A stretch of DNA of 64,000 nt. Source: Keguizhuia sedimenti. GTDB taxonomy: Bacteria; Pseudomonadota; Gammaproteobacteria; Burkholderiales; Burkholderiaceae_D. Of the stretch, positions 1-10,369 are shown piece by piece (the stretch's first letter is position 1; each line of letters starts with the position of its first letter). The notes under the pieces are model-generated. The model ran no database searches. It had not been told where the DNA came from and worked only from the letters and a program-made list of their open reading frames with translations. The DNA lies in the NCBI GenBank assembly GCA_030715135.1, contig JAUYVH010000006.1:73314-137313 (forward strand), read 5' to 3'. The translations under genes and the position numbers were made by a program.

Positions 1-22
1 CGCGAAAGCGGCAAAGAAGTAA
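1..22 (+). CDS. rpsL: 3' end of probable ribosomal protein S12 gene (partial)
   Basis: Only the last few codons are present. They read AKAAKK followed by TAA in one frame, a basic tail of the sort seen at the end of ribosomal proteins. The assignment to S12 rests on position: rpsG and fusA follow in the usual str operon order. The rest of the gene lies before the window, so the identity is inferred from context, not read from sequence. Confidence 0.55.
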
Positions 23-143
23 TAGGAATTTCGCCTCGGCGAAAAAAGTGTCGGCCCTGCTGGGTCGAGTAAGTGGGTGGTTATGAGGATCATCCGCGAG
101 CGTTGGGAAAGCCGCGCTCAACTGAAGATTGAAAGGAATAGAA

Positions 144-614
144 ATGCCACGTCGTCGTGAAGTCCCGAAACGGGAAATTTTGCCAGATCCAAAGTTTGGT
201 AATGTTGATGTTGCAAAATTCGTCAACGTATTGATGCTGTCCGGTAAAAAATCGGTCGCCGAAAACATCATCTACGGTGCGTTCGACTATATCCAGAGCA
301 AGTCCGGCAAGGATCCTCTGGAAGTCTTTACTGCAGCAATCGGCAATTGCAAGCCTATGGTCGAGGTAAAGTCCCGCCGTGTGGGTGGTGCAAACTACCA
401 GGTTCCAGTAGAAGTGCGTCCGGTGCGCCGTATGGCATTGTCGATGCGCTGGCTCCGTGAGGCGGCGAACAAGCGTAGTGAAAAGTCCATGCCGCAGCGC
501 TTGGCAGGTGAATTGATGGAAGCCGCAGAAGGTCGCGGCGGTGCAATGAAGAAGCGTGACGAAGTGCACCGCATGGCAGAAGCAAACAAGGCATTCTCGC
601 ACTTCCGCTTCTAA
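144..614 (+). CDS. rpsG: 30S ribosomal protein S7
   Basis: Ribosomal protein S7 nucleates assembly of the 3' domain of 16S rRNA and contacts E-site tRNA and mRNA. The 156-residue product begins [10 protein letters not shown] and contains the family segment [11 protein letters not shown] at residues 81-91, where the beta hairpin lies. The length matches the short form of S7. I chose the ATG at 144 because AAAGGAA (132-138) sits at a good distance; a TTG 15 bases upstream overlaps that site and is unlikely. It follows the probable rpsL end and precedes fusA, the standard str operon. In E. coli S7 represses this operon from a site between rpsL and rpsG. The spacer here (23-143) is long enough for such a site, but I did not identify one. 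Confidence 0.97.
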   Translation: MPRRREVPKREILPDPKFGNVDVAKFVNVLMLSGKKSVAENIIYGAFDYIQSKSGKDPLEVFTAAIGNCKPMVEVKSRRVGGANYQVPVEVRPVRRMALSMRWLREAANKRSEKSMPQRLAGELMEAAEGRGGAMKKRDEVHRMAEANKAFSHFRF

Positions 615-675
615 AAAACGGAATGGCTGCCTTGTCTGTTCAAGGGCAACCATTCGCTTATAGAACTTGTCCAAA

Positions 676-715
676 CCGGGCGCCCTCTTTGAACAAAGTG
701 GCGCTCGGTTTCGTT
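676..715 (+). terminator. Hairpin in the rpsG-fusA spacer (weak terminator or processing site)
   Basis: CCGGGCGCC (676-684) pairs with GGCGCTCGG (700-708), with one G-U pair, around an inner CTTTG/CAAAG helix. TTTCGTTC follows, a poor U-tract. A second, imperfect hairpin (about 621-656) lies just upstream. Partial termination or RNA processing between rpsG and fusA is possible. Full termination is unlikely because fusA has no clear promoter of its own. Confidence 0.4.
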
Positions 716-737
716 CATTAAAACATTAGGATTGAAT

Positions 738-2843
738 ATGGCTCGCAAGACCCCCATTGAGCGCTATCGCAATATCGGTATTTCCGCTCATATCGATGCC
801 GGCAAAACCACGACAACTGAACGCATCCTGTTTTACACCGGTGTGAACCACAAGCTTGGCGAAGTGCATGACGGCGCAGCAACCATGGACTGGATGGAGC
901 AAGAGCAGGAGCGCGGCATCACGATTACGTCCGCAGCGACGACTTGCTTCTGGAAAGGCATGGCCAACAACTTCCCAGAGCACCGCATCAATATCATCGA
1001 CACCCCGGGCCACGTCGACTTTACGATCGAAGTGGAGCGTTCCATGCGCGTGCTGGATGGTGCATGCATGGTCTATTGCGCAGTGGGTGGCGTGCAGCCG
1101 CAATCCGAAACCGTATGGCGCCAGGCTAACAAGTACAAAGTGCCACGCCTTGCGTTCGTCAACAAGATGGACCGCACGGGCGCGAACTTCTTCAAGGTCG
1201 TCGAACAAATGCGCACCCGCCTGAAGGCCAATCCTGTTCCAGTCGTTATTCCGATTGGCGCGGAAGAAAACTTCGAAGGCGTGGTCGATCTGGTCAAGAT
1301 GAAGGCAATCTACTGGGACGAAGCCTCTCAAGGAATGAAGTTCGACTATCGCGATATTCCGGCGAATCTGACGGCAACAGCTCAGGAATGGCGCGAAAAG
1401 CTGGTGGAAACCGCTGCAGAAGCAAACGAAGACTTGATGAACAAATACCTCGAAGAAGGCGAATTGTCGGAAGAGGAGATCAAGGCAGCCATCCGCCAGC
1501 GCACGATTGCAGGTGAAATCCAGCCTATGTTGTGTGGCACTGCTTTCAAAAACAAGGGTGTTCAGGCGATGCTGGACGCGGTAATCGAATATTTGCCTGC
1601 GCCGACTGACATTCCGCCAGTTACGGGGACAGACGAAAACGAAGCGCCCGCATCCCGCAAAGCCGATGATAGTGAAAAGTTCTCTGCCTTGGCATTCAAG
1701 ATCATGACCGATCCGTTCGTTGGTCAATTGATTTTCTTCCGCGTATATTCGGGCGTGGTTAATTCGGGCGATACAATTTATAACCCGGTCAAAGGCAAAA
1801 AAGAACGTCTGGGCCGTATCTTGCAGATGCACGCCAACCAGCGCGAAGAAATCAAAGAAGTGCGCGCGGGCGATATCGCTGCTGCCGTGGGCCTGAAAGA
1901 AGCCACCACCGGTGACACATTGTGCGACCCTGCTTCCGTCATCACGCTGGAGCGCATGGTATTCCCTGAGCCGGTAATTTCGCAGGCAGTGGAGCCAAAA
2001 ACCAAGGCCGACCAGGAAAAAATGGGTCTGGCACTGAACCGTCTGGCAGCTGAGGACCCGTCGTTCCGCGTCAAGACTGATGAGGAATCCGGTCAGACAA
2101 TCATTTCAGGTATGGGTGAATTGCACCTGGAAATTCTGGTCGACCGCATGAAGCGCGAATTCAGCGTCGAAGCGACCGTCGGCAAGCCGCAAGTCGCTTA
2201 CCGCGAAACCATTCGCAAGACTGCTGAAGACGTGGAAGGGAAGTTCGTCAAGCAATCCGGCGGCCGCGGCCAGTATGGTCACGTCGTGCTGAAGATTGAG
2301 CCGCAAGAACCTGGTAAAGGTTTCGAATTCGTCGACGCGATCAAGGGTGGCGTGGTGCCACGCGAGTACATCCCTGCAGTGGAAAAGGGCGTTGTCGAAA
2401 CTCTGCAGTCCGGCGTGCTGGCTGGCTATCCGGTGGTTGACGTCAAGGTAACGCTGACTTTCGGTTCCTACCATGATGTGGACTCGAACGAAAATGCATT
2501 CCGGATGGCTGCATCGATGGCATTCAAGGACGGTTGTCGCAAGGCGAATCCGGTCATTCTGGAGCCGATGATGGCCGTGGAAGTAGAGACGCCGGAAGAC
2601 TATGCCGGTACGGTTATGGGCGACCTGTCCTCCCGTCGCGGCATGGTGCAAGGCATGGATGAAATCGCCGGCGGTGGCGGCAAAATCATTAAAGCTGAAG
2701 TGCCGCTGTCTGAAATGTTTGGTTACTCCACGTCCCTGCGCTCCGCAACCCAAGGTCGCGCAACTTACACGATGGAATTCAAGCATTACGCAGAAGCACC
2801 GAAGAACGTGATGGACGCAATCATCAGTTCGAAGGCCAAGTAA
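738..2843 (+). CDS. fusA: Elongation factor G
   Basis: EF-G is the GTPase that drives tRNA and mRNA translocation on the ribosome and, with RRF, ribosome recycling. The 701-residue product matches the usual size of about 700. It has the P-loop AHIDAGKTT at residues 17-25, the switch II motif DTPGHVDF near residue 90 and NKMD near residue 143; domains II to V follow to the C-terminus. The start is the ATG at 738, seven bases after TTAGGA. An in-frame TTG six bases earlier is not needed. It lies between rpsG and tuf in the str operon. Long antisense reading frames cover it but are codon-bias shadows. Confidence 0.98.
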   Translation: MARKTPIERYRNIGISAHIDAGKTTTTERILFYTGVNHKLGEVHDGAATMDWMEQEQERGITITSAATTCFWKGMANNFPEHRINIIDTPGHVDFTIEVERSMRVLDGACMVYCAVGGVQPQSETVWRQANKYKVPRLAFVNKMDRTGANFFKVVEQMRTRLKANPVPVVIPIGAEENFEGVVDLVKMKAIYWDEASQGMKFDYRDIPANLTATAQEWREKLVETAAEANEDLMNKYLEEGELSEEEIKAAIRQRTIAGEIQPMLCGTAFKNKGVQAMLDAVIEYLPAPTDIPPVTGTDENEAPASRKADDSEKFSALAFKIMTDPFVGQLIFFRVYSGVVNSGDTIYNPVKGKKERLGRILQMHANQREEIKEVRAGDIAAAVGLKEATTGDTLCDPASVITLERMVFPEPVISQAVEPKTKADQEKMGLALNRLAAEDPSFRVKTDEESGQTIISGMGELHLEILVDRMKREFSVEATVGKPQVAYRETIRKTAEDVEGKFVKQSGGRGQYGHVVLKIEPQEPGKGFEFVDAIKGGVVPREYIPAVEKGVVETLQSGVLAGYPVVDVKVTLTFGSYHDVDSNENAFRMAASMAFKDGCRKANPVILEPMMAVEVETPEDYAGTVMGDLSSRRGMVQGMDEIAGGGGKIIKAEVPLSEMFGYSTSLRSATQGRATYTMEFKHYAEAPKNVMDAIISSKAK

Positions 2844-2852
2844 TAGAAGCAA

Positions 2853-2880
2853 GCCGCCCCATTGAGCAAAAAGGGGCGGC
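2853..2880 (+). other. Stem-loop in the fusA-tuf spacer
   Basis: GCCGCCCC (2853-2860) and GGGGCGGC (2873-2880) form a perfect eight-pair stem around a 12-base loop. No U-run follows, so it is not a normal intrinsic terminator. It could stabilise or mark a processing point between the fusA and tuf messages. Confidence 0.5.
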
Positions 2881-2924
2881 ACATCAAAACATAGATAAAT
2901 CGTTCTTTTTGAAGGAAGAATAAA

Positions 2925-4115
<1,191 letters not shown>

Positions 4116-4148
4116 TCGCCGACAGCTTCGATTCTTATTTAAAAATTG

Positions 4149-4171
4149 CCGCGAGCAAAAACTGCTCGCGG
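4149..4171 (+). other. Stem-loop in the tuf-rpsJ spacer
   Basis: CCGCGAGCA (4149-4157) and TGCTCGCGG (4163-4171) make a perfect nine-pair stem with loop AAAAC. GTTCGTTCTTT lies just before the rpsJ ribosome-binding site. It may be a leaky terminator at the str/S10 boundary or a processing signal. The uridine tract is interrupted, so strong termination is not expected. Confidence 0.5.
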
Positions 4172-4193
4172 TTCGTTCTTTCAAGGAAATAGC

Positions 4194-4505
4194 ATGCAAA
4201 ATCAGAAAATCCGTATCCGCCTCAAGGCCTTCGACTACCGCCTGATCGATCAATCGGCATTGGAAATCGTCGATACCGCAAAGCGTACCGGCGCGGTAGT
4301 CAAGGGACCGGTCCCGCTGCCAACCCGTATTCAGCGTTTCGATATCCTGCGTTCGCCGCATGTCAACAAGACATCGCGCGACCAGTTCGAGATTCGTACC
4401 CATCAGCGCCTGATGGACATCGTCGATCCTACCGACAAAACGGTAGACGCACTGATGAAACTGGATTTGCCAGCCGGCGTGGACGTGGAAATCAAGCTGC
4501 AATAA
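4194..4505 (+). CDS. rpsJ: 30S ribosomal protein S10 / NusE
   Basis: S10 is a 30S head protein and, as NusE, a partner of NusB and NusG in antitermination and transcription-translation coupling. The product is 103 residues and begins [18 protein letters not shown], the typical family N-terminus. The ATG at 4194 follows TCAAGGAA; the longer upstream frame starts inside the spacer hairpin and is rejected. It sits 78 bases after tuf and is separated from rplC by 168 bases holding a promoter and hairpins, so rpsJ may be transcribed partly apart from the rest of the S10 genes. Confidence 0.97.
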   Translation: MQNQKIRIRLKAFDYRLIDQSALEIVDTAKRTGAVVKGPVPLPTRIQRFDILRSPHVNKTSRDQFEIRTHQRLMDIVDPTDKTVDALMKLDLPAGVDVEIKLQ

Positions 4506-4558
4506 GCTGCCGGAATAAGCGGCAGATAAAATTTCGCAGTAAATTCATTACTTTACGG

Positions 4559-4587
4559 TTGAATAGCGCTAATTATCGCGCTATAAT
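4559..4587 (+). promoter_or_regulatory. Probable sigma-70 promoter for rplC
   Basis: TTGAAT (4559-4564) and TATAAT (4582-4587) are separated by exactly 17 bases, close to an ideal housekeeping promoter. It lies in the rpsJ-rplC gap, and transcription would begin near 4594, leaving a leader of about 80 bases before rplC. An AGCGC/GCGCT inverted repeat lies over the spacer. Confidence 0.65.
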
Positions 4588-4600
4588 CGCCGGCTTCGGT

Positions 4601-4660
4601 GCGAATCCGTATGGATTCGCAGCCATATTTAAACATCAGCCCCACCCAATCGTAGGTGGG
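4601..4660 (+). promoter_or_regulatory. Two leader hairpins upstream of rplC
   Basis: GCGAATCC (4601-4608) pairs with GGATTCGC (4613-4620) around the loop GTAT. CCCACC (4641-4646) pairs with GGTGGG (4655-4660) directly before the rplC ribosome-binding site. The second stem ends four bases from the GGAG of the site, so it could control translation of rplC. Autoregulation by L4, as in the E. coli S10 operon, is a reasonable but untested guess. Confidence 0.45.
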
Positions 4661-4673
4661 AATGGAGAAAACA

Positions 4674-5330
4674 ATGAGCTTGGGCCTTGTTGGTCGCAAG
4701 GTTGGTATGATGCGCATCTTCACGGATGACGGGGATACAATTCCTGTAACCGTGCTGGACGTGTCGAACAACCGCGTGACACAAATCAAAACAGCTGACA
4801 CAGACGGCTATTCCGCTGTGCAAGTCACCTACGGTCAACGTCGCGCTTCCCGCGTGACCAAAGCTGCTGCCGGTCATTTTGCTAAAGCCGGTGTTGAAGC
4901 AGGAACCGTCCTCAAAGAATTCCGTATCGATGCTGCAAAAGCCGCAGAAATGAAAACCGGCGAAGTGGTTGCGGTCAGCCTGTTCGAAGTCGGCCAGAAG
5001 GTTGATGTTCAGGGCGTGTCGATCGGTAAGGGCTACGCAGGTACCATCAAGCGTTACAACTTCAGCTCCGGACGTGCAACCCACGGTAACTCCCGTTCGC
5101 ACAATGTGCCGGGTTCCATTGGTATGGCGCAGGATCCGGGTCGTGTATTCCCTGGTAAGCGCATGACCGGTCACATGGGTGATGTCAAAACCACCGTGCA
5201 AAATCTTGAGATCGCTCGCATCGACGCTGAGCGCCAGCTATTGCTGGTCAAGGGTGCGGTGCCAGGCGCAAAGAACGGTCAAGTGATCGTTTTGCCGGCA
5301 GTTAAAGTTAAAGCAAAGAAGGGAGCCTAA
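4674..5330 (+). CDS. rplC: 50S ribosomal protein L3
   Basis: L3 is an early-assembly 50S protein whose long loop reaches toward the peptidyl transferase centre. The 218-residue product begins [13 protein letters not shown] and ends with the typical [10 protein letters not shown] segment. The central loop reads [18 protein letters not shown], where E. coli has a GQNQTPG loop carrying a methylated glutamine; which residue is equivalent here is not settled. The ATG at 4674 is preceded by GGAG (4664-4667). A GTG or ATG a few codons upstream overlaps the ribosome-binding site and is unlikely. It begins a tightly spaced run of genes through rpsQ. Confidence 0.96.
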   Translation: MSLGLVGRKVGMMRIFTDDGDTIPVTVLDVSNNRVTQIKTADTDGYSAVQVTYGQRRASRVTKAAAGHFAKAGVEAGTVLKEFRIDAAKAAEMKTGEVVAVSLFEVGQKVDVQGVSIGKGYAGTIKRYNFSSGRATHGNSRSHNVPGSIGMAQDPGRVFPGKRMTGHMGDVKTTVQNLEIARIDAERQLLLVKGAVPGAKNGQVIVLPAVKVKAKKGA

Positions 5331-5333
5331 TCA

Positions 5334-5954
5334 ATGGAACTCAAGCTCCTGAATGACCAGGGTCAAGCCGCTTCCAACGTCGCTGCGCCGGATACAATTT
5401 TCGGTCGCGACTACAACGAAGCCCTGATTCACCAAGTCGTGGTTGCTTATCAGGCGAACGCTCGCAGCGGAAATCGTAAGCAAAAAGACCGCGAAGAAGT
5501 CAAGCACACCACCAAGAAGCCATGGCGCCAAAAAGGCACCGGGCGTGCACGTGCCGGTATGTCGTCTTCCCCGCTCTGGCGAGGCGGCGGTCGTATTTTC
5601 CCGAATACGCCGGATGAAAACTTCTCGCACAAGGTCAATAAGAAGATGTATCGCGCAGGTATCTGCTCGATCCTTTCGCAACTGGCGCGTGAAGACCGTC
5701 TGTCCATCGTGGAGAGCTTCACGGTAGACGCACCGAAAACCAAGCTGCTGGCCCAGAAGTTCAAGGGCATGGGTCTGGACTCTGTGCTCGTTATCACGGA
5801 CAACCTCGACGAAAACCTACTGCTCGCATCGCGCAATCTGCCGAACGCGCTGGTCGTCGAGCCACGCCACGCCGATCCGGTTTCCCTGGTGTTCTACAAG
5901 AAAGTGCTGATCACCAAGCCGGCTTTGGCCAAGATCGAGGAGATGCTGGCATGA
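5334..5954 (+). CDS. rplD: 50S ribosomal protein L4
   Basis: L4 lines part of the nascent-peptide exit tunnel and in E. coli also represses the S10 operon. The product is 206 residues with the usual basic extended loop ([19 protein letters not shown], near residues 57-75) that enters the tunnel wall. It begins three bases after the rplC stop, preceded by GGGAG, and its last codons overlap the rplW start by four bases, so translation is probably coupled. If this protein has an autoregulatory target here, the rplC leader is the best candidate. Confidence 0.97.
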   Translation: MELKLLNDQGQAASNVAAPDTIFGRDYNEALIHQVVVAYQANARSGNRKQKDREEVKHTTKKPWRQKGTGRARAGMSSSPLWRGGGRIFPNTPDENFSHKVNKKMYRAGICSILSQLAREDRLSIVESFTVDAPKTKLLAQKFKGMGLDSVLVITDNLDENLLLASRNLPNALVVEPRHADPVSLVFYKKVLITKPALAKIEEMLA

Positions 5955-6268
5955 ACGCCGTAATCAAACATAGCGAAGAGCGCTTGATGAAAGTCCTGCT
6001 GGCTCCTGTGGTTTCGGAAAAGGCAACCTTCGTGGCAGAGAAGAACGAGCAAGTTGTGTTCCTCGTTTCTCCCGACGCAACCAAGCCTGAAATCAGAGCT
6101 GCAGTCGAACTGCTCTTCAAAGTACAAGTGGAATCGGTGCAGGTGGTAAACCGCCAAGGTAAACATAAGCGCGCGGGTCGTTTTGTCGGCCGCCGCAACC
6201 ATACCAGACGCGCATTTGTCTGCCTGAAGCCGGGTCAGGAAATCAACTTCACCGAGGAGGCTAAATAA
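5951..6268 (+). CDS. rplW: 50S ribosomal protein L23
   Basis: L23 sits at the tunnel exit and is the docking site for trigger factor and SRP. The product is 105 residues, slightly longer than the E. coli protein of 100, with family segments [13 protein letters not shown] (near 20-32) and a basic [12 protein letters not shown] region. Its ATG overlaps the rplD stop by four bases and its stop overlaps the rplB ATG as TAATG, so both junctions look translationally coupled. Confidence 0.96.
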   Translation: MNAVIKHSEERLMKVLLAPVVSEKATFVAEKNEQVVFLVSPDATKPEIRAAVELLFKVQVESVQVVNRQGKHKRAGRFVGRRNHTRRAFVCLKPGQEINFTEEAK

Positions 6269-7095
6269 TGGCACTCGTTAAGTTAAAGCCGACTTCGCCT
6301 GCTCGTCGCGGCATGGTAAAGGTCGTCAATGACGATCTTTACAAAGGCCGCCCGCTGGCAAGCCTGGTAGAAAAGAAATCGAAAACCGCAGGTCGCAACA
6401 ACAACGGTCATGTAACCACTCGTCACATCGGCGGCGGACACAAGCATCACTATCGCGTAGTCGACTTCCGCCGCAACAAGGACGGAATCCCGGCAAAGGT
6501 CGAGCGTCTTGAATATGATCCTAACCGCAGCGCGCACATCGCCTTAGTGTGCTATGCCGACGGCGAGCGCAAGTATGTCATCGCAGCCAAAGGCGTTGCT
6601 GTAGGCGACCAATTGATGAATGGCGCCGAAGCGCCGATCAAGGCCGGTAACTGCCTGCCGATCAGGAACATTCCTGTCGGAACCACGATGCACTGCGTTG
6701 AAATGCTGCCTGGCAAGGGCGCGCAAATGGCGCGTACAGCGGGAGCTGGCGTTGTGTTGATGGCACGTGAAGGCACTTACGCGCAGGTGCGCTTGCGTTC
6801 CGGTGAGGTACGTCGTGTGCATATCGAGTGCCGTGCGACCATCGGTGAAGTCGGTAACGGCGAACACAATCTGCGCAAGATCGGTAAAGCCGGTGCAATG
6901 CGTTGGCGTGGTGTACGTCCGACCGTTCGCGGTGTGGTCATGAACCCGATCGATCACCCGCACGGTGGTGGTGAGGGACGTACTGCAGCAGGTCGCCATC
7001 CGGTTTCGCCGTGGGGCCAGCAAACCAAAGGCAAGAAGACGCGTCGCAATAAGCGTACGACTTCTATGATCGTCTCGCGCCGCGGTAAGAAATAA
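6268..7095 (+). CDS. rplB: 50S ribosomal protein L2
   Basis: L2 helps join the ribosomal subunits and is needed for peptidyl transfer. The product is 275 residues, the family norm. It has the RNA-binding region [18 protein letters not shown] near residues 52-69 and the conserved C-terminal HPHGGGEGR (about residues 230-238), whose histidine is functionally important in E. coli. The ATG shares a base with the rplW stop. rpsS follows after ten bases. Confidence 0.98.
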   Translation: MALVKLKPTSPARRGMVKVVNDDLYKGRPLASLVEKKSKTAGRNNNGHVTTRHIGGGHKHHYRVVDFRRNKDGIPAKVERLEYDPNRSAHIALVCYADGERKYVIAAKGVAVGDQLMNGAEAPIKAGNCLPIRNIPVGTTMHCVEMLPGKGAQMARTAGAGVVLMAREGTYAQVRLRSGEVRRVHIECRATIGEVGNGEHNLRKIGKAGAMRWRGVRPTVRGVVMNPIDHPHGGGEGRTAAGRHPVSPWGQQTKGKKTRRNKRTTSMIVSRRGKK

Positions 7096-7105
7096 GGGGT
7101 AACAC

Positions 7106-7381
7106 ATGACACGCTCATTGAAAAAAGGCCCGTTCTGTGACGGCCATTTGCTGAAAAAAGTCGAGACTGCTCAAGCAACCAAGGACAAGAAGCCTATCAA
7201 GACCTGGTCCCGTCGCTCTACGATCCTGCCCGACTTCATTGGATTGACCATTGCAGTGCATAACGGCAAGCAGCACGTGCCGGTTTATGTCTCCGAAAAT
7301 ATGGTCGGTCACAAGCTCGGCGAATTCGCGCTGACCCGTACGTTCAAGGGTCATGCTGCTGACAAGAAGGCTAAGAAATAA
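7106..7381 (+). CDS. rpsS: 30S ribosomal protein S19
   Basis: S19 binds 16S rRNA in the 30S head with S13. The 91-residue product begins TRSLKKGPF, an almost invariant family start, and contains the segment [15 protein letters not shown] near residues 48-62. Length matches the family. The ATG follows GGGGTAA. It lies ten bases after rplB and eight before rplV. Confidence 0.97.
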   Translation: MTRSLKKGPFCDGHLLKKVETAQATKDKKPIKTWSRRSTILPDFIGLTIAVHNGKQHVPVYVSENMVGHKLGEFALTRTFKGHAADKKAKK

Positions 7382-7389
7382 GGTCCACT

Positions 7390-7719
7390 ATGGAAACTAA
7401 AGCTATTCTCCGCGGTGTCCGTCTCTCGGAACAAAAAGGACGCCTGGTTGCCGATCTGATCCGCGGCAAAAAAGTTGATCAGGCACTCAACATCCTGACG
7501 TTCAGCCCCAAAAAAGGCGCAGCGATCATGAAGAAAGTGCTCGAATCCGCGATTGCGAACGCCGAGCATAACGATGGCGCTGATATCGACGAACTGAAGG
7601 TCAAGACCATCTATGTCGAAAAGGGCATGGTTCTCAAGCGGTTCACCGCGCGCGCTAAAGGCCGCGGCGATCGTATTTCTAAACAAAGCTGTCACATCTA
7701 CGTGACTGTCGGTAATTAA
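7390..7719 (+). CDS. rplV: 50S ribosomal protein L22
   Basis: L22 lines the exit tunnel beside L4; its beta-hairpin forms part of the constriction where macrolides bind. The product is 109 residues and has the expected hairpin region rich in basic residues ([17 protein letters not shown], near residues 80-96). It follows rpsS by eight bases and precedes rpsC by eleven. Confidence 0.97.
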   Translation: METKAILRGVRLSEQKGRLVADLIRGKKVDQALNILTFSPKKGAAIMKKVLESAIANAEHNDGADIDELKVKTIYVEKGMVLKRFTARAKGRGDRISKQSCHIYVTVGN

Positions 7720-7730
7720 GGAGTCACACG

Positions 7731-8567
7731 ATGGGACAGAAAATTCATCCGACCGGCTTTCGTCTGGCGGTCACGCGTAACTGGGGTTCGCGCTGGTATG
7801 CGGGTAACAGCAATTTTGCATCGATGCTCAATGAGGATCTGAAGGTACGTGATTACCTGAAGAAGAAGCTGAAAAACGCATCGGTTGGTCGTGTGCTGAT
7901 CGAGCGCCCAGCTAAGAATGCTCGCATCACCGTGTTCAGCTCGCGCCCGGGCGTTGTCATCGGTAAAAAAGGCGAGGACATCGAAGTACTGAAGTCCGAC
8001 CTGACCAAGATGATGGGTGTGCCGGTGCACGTCAACATCGAAGAAATTCGCAAGCCTGAGACTGATGCACAGTTGATCGCCGATTCGATCGCGCAGCAGC
8101 TCGAAAAGCGCATCATGTTCCGCCGCGCGATGAAACGCGCAATGCAGAATGCAATGCGCCTGGGTGCGCAAGGTATCCGTATCGCTTCATCGGGCCGCTT
8201 GAACGGAATCGAAATCGCACGTACCGAATGGTATCGTGAAGGACGCGTACCGCTGCATACCCTGCGCGCTGATATTGATTACGGATTTGGCGAAGCAGAA
8301 ACCACTTACGGCATCATTGGAATCAAGGTTTGGGTCTACAAGGGTGATCGTCTTGCAAGCGGTGAAGCGCCAACCATCGAAGCGCCTGGCGACGAGAAAA
8401 AAGAGCGCCGTGCGCCACGCCGCGACGATGGAAAGCCGGCTGCACGTCCTCGTGCAAAGCGTCCAGAAGGCCAAGCTGCAGGTGAAACCGCAGCAACCCC
8501 GGTAGCGAAGCGTGTTCGAGCCAAGAAGCCCGACGGCGCCGCACCGGCTGAAAAAGCAGGAGAATAA
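7731..8567 (+). CDS. rpsC: 30S ribosomal protein S3 with long basic C-terminal tail
   Basis: S3 is part of the mRNA entry channel and its helicase activity. The KH domain shows the GXXG-type loop GKKG at residues 78-81 inside [11 protein letters not shown]. The folded protein resembles E. coli S3 to about residue 215. The 278-residue product then carries about 60 residues rich in Lys, Arg, Pro, Ala and Glu that E. coli (233 residues) lacks. Such tails are, to my knowledge, common in Burkholderiales S3, so it is probably native and disordered. It ends two bases before the rplP ATG. Confidence 0.97.
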   Translation: MGQKIHPTGFRLAVTRNWGSRWYAGNSNFASMLNEDLKVRDYLKKKLKNASVGRVLIERPAKNARITVFSSRPGVVIGKKGEDIEVLKSDLTKMMGVPVHVNIEEIRKPETDAQLIADSIAQQLEKRIMFRRAMKRAMQNAMRLGAQGIRIASSGRLNGIEIARTEWYREGRVPLHTLRADIDYGFGEAETTYGIIGIKVWVYKGDRLASGEAPTIEAPGDEKKERRAPRRDDGKPAARPRAKRPEGQAAGETAATPVAKRVRAKKPDGAAPAEKAGE

Positions 8568-8569
8568 GC

Positions 8570-8989
8570 ATGCTGCAACCAGCACGTAGAAAATATCGCA
8601 AAGAGCAAAAAGGCCGTAACACAGGAATCTCCCACGAGCGCGGCACGGCAGTGTCCTTCGGCGAGTTCGGTTTGAAAGCGGTCGGTCGAGGCCGTATCAC
8701 CGCACGCCAGATTGAAGCAGCGCGCCGTGCCATGACCCGTCATATCAAGCGTGGCGGCAGGATCTGGATCCGTATTTTTCCGGACAAGCCAATTTCGCAA
8801 AAGCCGGCTGAAGTTCGTATGGGCAACGGCAAGGGAAATCCGGAGTACTACGTGGCCGAAATCCAGCCGGGTAAGGTACTTTATGAGATGGACGGTGTGG
8901 ATGAAACCTTGGCAAGGGAAGCGTTCCGTTTGGCCGCCGCAAAATTGCCACTGCAGACCACCTTCGTCGTAAGACAAGTCGGTCGTTAA
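8570..8989 (+). CDS. rplP: 50S ribosomal protein L16
   Basis: L16 organises the A-site side of the 50S subunit and contacts aminoacyl-tRNA. The product is 139 residues and begins [16 protein letters not shown], the standard family start. The segment [19 protein letters not shown] lies near residues 42-60 and the [14 protein letters not shown] segment near 88-101. It starts two bases after rpsC; the ribosome-binding site GGAGAATA lies in the end of rpsC. Confidence 0.97.
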   Translation: MLQPARRKYRKEQKGRNTGISHERGTAVSFGEFGLKAVGRGRITARQIEAARRAMTRHIKRGGRIWIRIFPDKPISQKPAEVRMGNGKGNPEYYVAEIQPGKVLYEMDGVDETLAREAFRLAAAKLPLQTTFVVRQVGR

Positions 8990-9001
8990 TTGGAGCAAAT
9001 C

Positions 9002-9193
9002 ATGAAAGCATCAGAACTCCGCGACAAAGACCAAGCTGGCCTGGCCAAAGAGCTCAACGAGCTGCTTAAGGCGCAATTCGGCCTGCGTATGCAAATCGCG
9101 ACCCAACAGCTGAATAACACTGCCCAGCTGAAAAAAGTGCGTCGCGACATTGCCCGCGTCAAAACGGTCATGAACCAGAAGGGTGTTAAATAA
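9002..9193 (+). CDS. rpmC: 50S ribosomal protein L29
   Basis: L29 is a small helical protein near the tunnel exit, beside L23. The 63-residue product begins [17 protein letters not shown] and is two antiparallel helices in the family. I chose the ATG at 9002 over an in-frame TTG at 8990 because the TTG overlaps the Shine-Dalgarno sequence TTGGAGC. The stop codon overlaps the rpsQ ATG as TAATG. Confidence 0.95.
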   Translation: MKASELRDKDQAGLAKELNELLKAQFGLRMQIATQQLNNTAQLKKVRRDIARVKTVMNQKGVK

Positions 9194-9465
9194 TGAACGA
9201 TCAAGCAACGCCAGGACTGAAACGCACCTTGATCGGCAAGGTCGTTTCCGACAAGATGGATAAGACGGTAACCGTTTTGATCGAGCGCCGTGTCAAGCAT
9301 CCGCTGTACGGCAAGATCATCATGCGCTCCAACAAGTACCACGCGCACGACGAAGCCAACCAAGCTAAGGAAGGCGATACGGTCGAGATCCAGGAGAGCC
9401 GTCCGATTTCCAAGACGAAAGCATGGACGGTTACACGCGTAGTACAAGAAGCGCAAATCGTCTAA
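9193..9465 (+). CDS. rpsQ: 30S ribosomal protein S17
   Basis: S17 is an OB-fold primary 16S rRNA-binding protein. The 90-residue product contains [16 protein letters not shown] near residues 12-27 and the [10 protein letters not shown] segment that is typical of the family. Its ATG overlaps the rpmC stop. It ends the S10 group; a 206-base gap with a promoter follows before rplN. Confidence 0.96.
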   Translation: MNDQATPGLKRTLIGKVVSDKMDKTVTVLIERRVKHPLYGKIIMRSNKYHAHDEANQAKEGDTVEIQESRPISKTKAWTVTRVVQEAQIV

Positions 9466-9472
9466 TTAATTC

Positions 9473-9507
9473 TTGCAAACCCGCCATATTGGTGACATAA
9501 TGGCGGG
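9473..9507 (+). promoter_or_regulatory. Probable spc promoter upstream of rplN, overlapped by an inverted repeat
   Basis: TTGCAA (9473-9478) and CATAAT (9496-9501) are 17 bases apart, a good sigma-70 pair at the S10/spc boundary. The inverted repeat CCCGCCAT (9480-9487) / ATGGCGGG (9500-9507) lies over the spacer and the -10. Read from the S10 operon it could form an RNA stem followed by CTTTCCTCC, so the same DNA may be a weak terminator for the operon before and the promoter for the one after. The expected leader to rplN is about 160 bases. Confidence 0.55.
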
Positions 9508-9671
9508 CTTTCCTCCTGAGAGCAGTAGCAGTCGGGCGGATTTGGCACCAAGAATATCGTTTTAAAAACTGTCCACCTAGGCAGCGCCGGTCCTCCGGTT
9601 AAGCTGACGGGACCAAGACTGACCGCGGAACGCATTGTGCGACGAGCGGATTAAGTTGGGAAGAAAATACT

Positions 9672-10040
9672 ATGATTCAAACAGAAAGCCGGCTCGAAGT
9701 GGCCGACAATACCGGTGCGCGCGAAGTGCTGTGCATTAAGGTGCTCGGCGGTTCAAAGCGTCGTTATGCAAGCATTGGTGATGTTATTAAAGTCACCGTC
9801 AAGGCAGCAGCTCCGCGTGGGCGCGTCAAAAAAGGCGAAATCTATAACGCCGTGGTGGTCCGGACAGCAAAAGGCGTGCGTCGTCAGGACGGTTCCTTGG
9901 TGAAGTTCGACGGAAACGCTGCGGTTTTGCTTAATGCAAAGCTTGAGCCGATCGGCACCCGTATTTTCGGGCCCGTTACCCGTGAACTGCGTACTGAGCG
10001 CTTTATGAAAATCGTCTCTCTCGCGCCTGAAGTTTTGTAA
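9672..10040 (+). CDS. rplN: 50S ribosomal protein L14
   Basis: L14 sits on the subunit interface and binds 23S rRNA and L19. The 122-residue product begins [17 protein letters not shown], nearly invariant in bacteria, and has the expected family length. The start ATG follows GGGAAGAAAA. It opens the spc group after a leader of roughly 160 bases that I could not match to a known regulatory RNA. Confidence 0.98.
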   Translation: MIQTESRLEVADNTGAREVLCIKVLGGSKRRYASIGDVIKVTVKAAAPRGRVKKGEIYNAVVVRTAKGVRRQDGSLVKFDGNAAVLLNAKLEPIGTRIFGPVTRELRTERFMKIVSLAPEVL

Positions 10041-10049
10041 GGATTCGTC

Positions 10050-10364
10050 ATGGATAAGATTCGCAAAGGCGATGAAGTCATCGTTCTGGCAGGCAAAGAT
10101 AAAGGCAAGCGTGGCGCAGTAGCGCGTCGCGTCAATGCTGAGTACATCGTGGTGGAAGGCGTAAATGTCGCCAAGAAAGCGACTAAACCGAATCCGATGA
10201 CCGGTGCAACAGGTGGTATCGTTGATAAGGCGATGCCGATTCATGTCTCGAACGTTGCGTTGTTCAATGCGGCGTCAGGCAAGGCAGACCGCGCGGGATT
10301 TAAAACTGTGGACAGCAAGAAAGTCCGTGTTTACAAATCCAGTGGCGAAGTCGTGAAGGTATAA
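10050..10364 (+). CDS. rplX: 50S ribosomal protein L24
   Basis: L24 is a KOW-domain assembly initiator of the 50S subunit. The product is 104 residues with the KOW motif [16 protein letters not shown] at residues 7-22. It begins ten bases after rplN behind AAGGA and ends five bases before rplE. Confidence 0.97.
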   Translation: MDKIRKGDEVIVLAGKDKGKRGAVARRVNAEYIVVEGVNVAKKATKPNPMTGATGGIVDKAMPIHVSNVALFNAASGKADRAGFKTVDSKKVRVYKSSGEVVKV

Positions 10365-10369
10365 GAATC

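Noticed and set aside
726-1832. 368-codon open frame on the - strand in fusA
   Set aside because: It covers the EF-G GTPase domain on the other strand and has no independent evidence.
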